Below are positions 5,765-8,333 of a stretch of 8,333 bases of DNA, piece after piece; position 1 is the stretch's first letter; every line of letters begins with the position of its first letter. Under the pieces are notes generated by a model. The model did no database searches. It saw only the letters and a list, made by a program, of their open reading frames with translations, and was not told the DNA's origin. The translations under genes and the position numbers were made by a program. Source of the stretch: Nocardioides sp. (lineage in GTDB: Bacteria; Actinomycetota; Actinomycetes; Propionibacteriales; Nocardioidaceae); assembly GCA_031177735.1 (NCBI GenBank), contig JAPSKJ010000084.1, forward strand, positions 1 to 8,333, written 5' to 3'.

Positions 5765-6676
5765 TCACACTTTGAGGTATTTGCCTGTCAGCAGGAGTGT
5801 CGGCACCAGCGTGAGCAGCGGACCGAGGACCGCCACGAGGACCCCGGCGACACCGAACTCCGGCCAGCCGATCCACGGCAGCAGGTCGTAGCCCTTCGCC
5901 AGCCCGTCGAGCAGCGCGAACCGGGTGAACGCCGAGAGCGCTCCCACCGCCATCGCCACACCGATGACAGCGGTGACCAGCGCCTCCAGCAGGAACGGGA
6001 GCGCGATGTAGAGCGTGGAGGCGCCCACCAGCCGCATGATCCCGATCTCCTTGCGGCGGGCGTAGGCCGCCAGCCGGATCGTGTTGGCCACCAGGAGCAG
6101 CGCGGCGATGACCAGGAACACGGCGGTCCCCCAGGCGCCGACGGTCATCTTGTCCATCGCACTGAGGATCGGCCCGATCACCTCGCGGGCGTCGCGCACG
6201 TTGGAGACGCCGTCGAGGCCGACGACCGACTCCTTGACCACGTCGACCTGGTCGGGGTCCTCCAGGGTGATCCACACCGACTCGGCCATGTCGGCCTCGG
6301 TGATGATCGCGTCCTCGCCCTCGAGCCGGTCGGCGCCGAAGAGCTCCTTGGCCTTGGCGAACGCCTCGGCCTTCGACTCGACGTACCACGACTCCACATC
6401 GGGGCTGTCCTGGACGACCTTCTCGATGGCCTGCTTCTGCACGTCGGTGACCTCGCCGGTGCAGGCCGGGTTGTCGTCGGCGGCACGGCACAGGAAGACG
6501 GTGATCTGGAGCTGGTTGCCGAAGTACTTCGCGGTCAGGTCGGCCTGCTGCTTGAGCATGACCCCGAGGCCCACCAGGGTGAGGGAGACGAACAGGGTGA
6601 GCACGACAGCCAGGTGCATCGACAGGTTGCGGCGCAGGCCCTGGCCGAGCTCGGTGAAGACATAACGAAGCTGCAT
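5765..6676 (-). CDS. ftsX: Cell division protein FtsX (permease-like subunit of FtsEX)
   Basis: FtsX is the membrane subunit of the FtsEX complex, which passes ATP-driven conformational change to peptidoglycan hydrolases outside the cell. The 303-residue protein has the expected topology. A short cytoplasmic N-terminus (MQLRYVFTELGQGLRRN) is followed by TM1 about 21-43, an extracellular domain about 44-178, TM2 about 180-203, TM3 about 226-250 and TM4 about 273-298. The loop after TM2 carries RRKEIGIMRLVGAS (207-220), the hallmark of FtsX/MacB-type permeases that contacts the ATPase. The extracellular domain contains Cys63 and Cys72, a possible disulfide, and is the expected docking site for the hydrolase partner. 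The start is ATG 6676-6674 with an AGAAGAG purine tract 4 nt upstream. The gene follows ftsE by 52 bp and precedes the M23 gene by 55 bp. Confidence 0.96.
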   Translation of the reverse strand: MQLRYVFTELGQGLRRNLSMHLAVVLTLFVSLTLVGLGVMLKQQADLTAKYFGNQLQITVFLCRAADDNPACTGEVTDVQKQAIEKVVQDSPDVESWYVESKAEAFAKAKELFGADRLEGEDAIITEADMAESVWITLEDPDQVDVVKESVVGLDGVSNVRDAREVIGPILSAMDKMTVGAWGTAVFLVIAALLLVANTIRLAAYARRKEIGIMRLVGASTLYIALPFLLEALVTAVIGVAMAVGALSAFTRFALLDGLAKGYDLLPWIGWPEFGVAGVLVAVLGPLLTLVPTLLLTGKYLKV

Positions 6677-6728
6677 GAGTCTCTTCTGGTCGGAGGTTCG
6701 ACGAGTCTGATCCAGCGCAGGGCTGGCG

Positions 6729-7418
6729 TCAGTGCTGGAAGCCGTAGACGCCCTGGGCCTGGTCGCGCACCACGCGGCCGTGGTCGAGCTCGATGACCCG
6801 CTTGCGCATCTGGTCGACGATGCCGTGGTCGTGGGTGGCCATCACCACCGTGGTGCCGGTGCGGTTGATCCGGTCCAGCAGCTTCATGATGCCGACCGAG
6901 GTGGTCGGGTCGAGGTTGCCGGTCGGTTCGTCGGCGATGAGGATCATCGGCTTGTTGACGAACGCCCGCGCGACCGCGACCCGCTGCTGCTCACCGCCGG
7001 AGAGCTCGTCGGGCATCCGGTCGCCCTTGCCGTCCAGCCCGACCAGCTCCAGGGTCTCCGGCACCCGCCGGCCGATCTCGCCGCGGGAGTGACCGGTCAC
7101 CTGCATCGCGAAGGCGACGTTCTCGCTGACCGTCTTGTTGGGCAGCAGCCGGAAGTCCTGGAAGACGGTGCCGATCTGGCGGCGCAGCCGGGGCACCTTC
7201 CAGCCGGCGAGTCGGTTGATCTCCTTGCCCGCGACGTAGACCCGGCCGCTGGTGGGGCGGGCCTCCCGCAGCACCAGGCGCAGGGCGGTCGACTTGCCCG
7301 AGCCCGACGTGCCGACGAGGAAGACGAACTCGCCCTTCTCCACGTCGACCGACACCTGGTCGAGCGCCGGACGGCCCGTGCCGGGGTAGGACTTGGTGAC
7401 CTTCTCGAACCGAATCAC
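6729..7418 (-). CDS. ftsE: Cell division ATP-binding protein FtsE
   Basis: FtsE is the cytoplasmic ATPase of the FtsEX complex. All ABC motifs are present in the 229 residues: Walker A GTSGSGKST (36-44), Q-loop Gln87 in TVFQDFRLLP, signature LSGGEQQ (139-145), Walker B ILIADEP (159-165, with Asp163 and Glu164), D-loop GNLD, and switch His196 in MATHDH. The MIRFEKVTKSYPG start and DFRLLPNKTVSENV are typical of FtsE and separate it from lipoprotein-release ATPases such as LolD; ftsX directly downstream settles the assignment. The start is GTG 7418-7416. A TAGCCT hexamer lies exactly 7 nt upstream and there is no Shine-Dalgarno, which suggests a leaderless mRNA. It is the first gene of the - strand cluster and is divergent from the six-Cys protein gene. 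Confidence 0.97.
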   Translation of the reverse strand: MIRFEKVTKSYPGTGRPALDQVSVDVEKGEFVFLVGTSGSGKSTALRLVLREARPTSGRVYVAGKEINRLAGWKVPRLRRQIGTVFQDFRLLPNKTVSENVAFAMQVTGHSRGEIGRRVPETLELVGLDGKGDRMPDELSGGEQQRVAVARAFVNKPMILIADEPTGNLDPTTSVGIMKLLDRINRTGTTVVMATHDHGIVDQMRKRVIELDHGRVVRDQAQGVYGFQH

Positions 7419-7425
7419 CCGGTCG

Positions 7426-7431
7426 AGGCTA
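7426..7431 (-). promoter_or_regulatory. Probable -10 box of a leaderless promoter for ftsE
   Basis: On the - strand TAGCCT, then CGACCGG (7 nt), then GTG of ftsE. The place expected for its -35 (17-nt spacing, about 7449-7454) falls on the -10 box of the divergent gene and does not resemble TTGACA, so promoter strength is uncertain. Confidence 0.5.
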
Positions 7432-7449
7432 GTTCATCCGTGGTCGCTC

Positions 7450-7455
7450 TAGGGT
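7450..7455 (+). promoter_or_regulatory. Probable -10 box of a leaderless promoter for the six-Cys protein gene
   Basis: TAGGGT, then TTCGGGC (7 nt), then GTG at 7463. No Shine-Dalgarno is present. It is the mirror image of the ftsE arrangement in the same 44-bp gap. Confidence 0.5.
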
Positions 7456-7462
7456 TTCGGGC

Positions 7463-8095
7463 GTGCTGCGTCCGCTGCTGGTCTCGCTCCTGGTCACCGC
7501 GCTCGTCGTCCTCGGCGGCGTGGTGCTCCTCGACCCCGGCCAGGAGGAGCCGCAGAGGCAGGCGCCCCTGCCGGTGGCCCTGGAGTCGCTGGACACGACC
7601 GCCCTGGTCGTACGCCGCGCCGCCTTCTGCGACGCCGTGCCCGAGAGTGACGTGGCGGCCGCTGTCGGCACGGGCGAGGTCGAGGCGACGGCGTACGGCA
7701 ACGGGGAGGTGGCTCCTGTGGCCGGGGCGGAGGACGTGGTGCACGAGTTCGGCTGCACCTGGACGGCCGCCGACGGCCGAGCCGCAGCGGCGTGGGTGTT
7801 CGCGCCGCCGGTGACCCCCGAGCGCGCGACCGAGCTGGTCGACGCGGCCGCGGCGGGATGCGAGCAGCTGAGCGCTCCGGCGTACGGCTCCCCCGGGGTC
7901 GCCCTGCTCTGCCCGGGCGACGACCCGGCGTTGGCGACCGTGTCGTTCCGCGGGCTCTTCGGCGACGCCTGGCTGACGTGCACCCTCACCGCGGAGGCGG
8001 CCGATGCCGCCGATCCGGCCGCAGGGCGCTCGGCGCTGGTCGACCGGACGGGCCGGTGGTGCGCCTCGGTCGCGCTCGCCGCCGCGGACGCCTGA
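7463..8095 (+). CDS. Membrane-anchored or secreted six-cysteine protein of unknown function
   Basis: The 210-residue product starts with a hydrophobic stretch (MLRPLLVSLLVTALVVLGGVVLL) and then a charged, proline-rich linker (DPGQEEPQRQAPLP). There is no lipobox cysteine and no clear signal-peptidase site, so a single N-terminal membrane anchor with an outside domain is likely. The outer domain has six cysteines (56, 98, 133, 150, 173, 200), which could make three disulfides. Segments such as AAFCDAVPESDVAAAVG and EFGCTWTA recall actinobacterial DUF3558-like surface proteins, but I cannot confirm membership. Start GTG 7463 is supported by the TAGGGT box 7 nt upstream. It is divergent from ftsE; a link to cell-envelope biology is possible from context only. 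Confidence 0.78.
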   Translation: MLRPLLVSLLVTALVVLGGVVLLDPGQEEPQRQAPLPVALESLDTTALVVRRAAFCDAVPESDVAAAVGTGEVEATAYGNGEVAPVAGAEDVVHEFGCTWTAADGRAAAAWVFAPPVTPERATELVDAAAAGCEQLSAPAYGSPGVALLCPGDDPALATVSFRGLFGDAWLTCTLTAEAADAADPAAGRSALVDRTGRWCASVALAAADA

Positions 8096-8196
8096 GACGA
8101 CCCCGCTCCCGACTGGTGACCCGCCGGATACCGACCGTTCAACCGGTGTTGGTCGCACCACACCCGACCTGCCCTACGTTCCGGCCGTCCCCCATC

Positions 8197-8202
8197 GGAA
8201 GG
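8197..8202 (+). promoter_or_regulatory. Shine-Dalgarno of the truncated secreted-protein gene
   Basis: GGAAGG followed by a 10-nt spacer precedes ATG 8213-8215. A TACGTT hexamer at 8175-8180 could be its -10 box, though no well-spaced -35 is seen. Confidence 0.5.
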
Positions 8203-8212
8203 CCGCTCACCC

Positions 8213-8333
8213 ATGCCCTCGAGCTCCCGTGCGCTCGGCAGCGTGCTCGCTGCCACGCTCGCCCTCTCCACCCTGACGCTCGCGCCCCTGGCTGCAGCCT
8301 CGACCGAGGCTCCCTCCCCCGCCGCGAGCACCA
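8213..8333 (+). CDS. Secreted protein, N-terminal signal peptide only (3' end outside window)
   Basis: An open frame from ATG 8213 runs off the right edge after 40 full codons. It encodes MPSSSRALGSVLAATLALST followed by a Leu/Ala-rich stretch and a likely cleavage site near APLAAAS, then a Ser/Pro/Ala-rich segment. This is a standard Sec signal peptide leading into a low-complexity linker. The supporting evidence is the GGAAGG ribosome-binding site and the sharp change to hydrophobic coding. Nothing can be said about the mature domain. It lies 117 bp after the six-Cys gene on the same strand and probably has its own promoter. Confidence 0.7.
   Translation, partial: MPSSSRALGSVLAATLALSTLTLAPLAAASTEAPSPAAST

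Noticed and set aside
6712..6726. CCAGC-N5-GCTGG hairpin in the ftsE-ftsX gap
   Set aside because: A 5-bp stem with no U-run, expected by chance in GC-rich sequence; too weak to call a terminator or processing site.
5153..6796. 547-codon open frame on the + strand opposite ftsX and part of the M23 gene
   Set aside because: It spans two well-supported - strand genes and their gap, and its product is Ser/Ala/Arg/His-rich with no domain. It is a shadow.
8132..8155. CGACC...GGTCG inverted repeat with an inner ACCGGT after the six-Cys gene
   Set aside because: The arms are only 5 bp around a 14-nt loop, with no T-tract; neither a terminator nor an operator can be supported.

Overview
The window is very GC-rich, with strong third-position G/C bias, frequent GTG starts and long spurious antisense reading frames. 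This fits a high-GC actinobacterium. The ftsE-ftsX-smpB neighbourhood and the ALAA-ending tmRNA tag agree with that, and something close to Nocardioidaceae is a reasonable guess (inference, not demonstrated).

Left part (1-2329): the 3' end of a secreted RTX-type calcium-binding protein on the + strand, converging on a zinc-independent medium-chain dehydrogenase/quinone oxidoreductase on the - strand. Then comes a small + strand gene for a 103-residue secreted protein of unknown function.

Central part (2428-7418, all - strand, read from right to left): ftsE, ftsX, a secreted coiled-coil M23 peptidase, smpB, an amidohydrolase that overlaps smpB, and ssrA (tmRNA), ending in a strong intrinsic terminator. 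FtsE and FtsX form the membrane ABC complex that activates cell-wall hydrolysis at division. The M23 protein encoded directly downstream is the obvious candidate hydrolase or activator. SmpB and tmRNA are the two partners of trans-translation, which rescues stalled ribosomes and tags the unfinished protein, here with ANSKRSTFALAA. The amidohydrolase between them has no evident link to either process.

Right part (7419-8333): a + strand gene for a membrane-anchored six-cysteine protein of unknown function, divergent from ftsE across a 44-bp gap, and the first 40 codons of another secreted protein cut by the window edge.

The main regulatory observation is a repeated promoter arrangement. Three genes (the oxidoreductase, ftsE and the six-Cys gene) have a TAGNNT hexamer exactly 7 nt before an RTG start, as expected for leaderless transcripts. 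It corrects the oxidoreductase start and shows that ftsE and its divergent neighbour have interlocking promoters. The smpB start codon also lies in a perfect 7-bp inverted repeat and is overlapped by a short upstream reading frame. I see no CRISPR array, insertion sequence, prophage or defence system.
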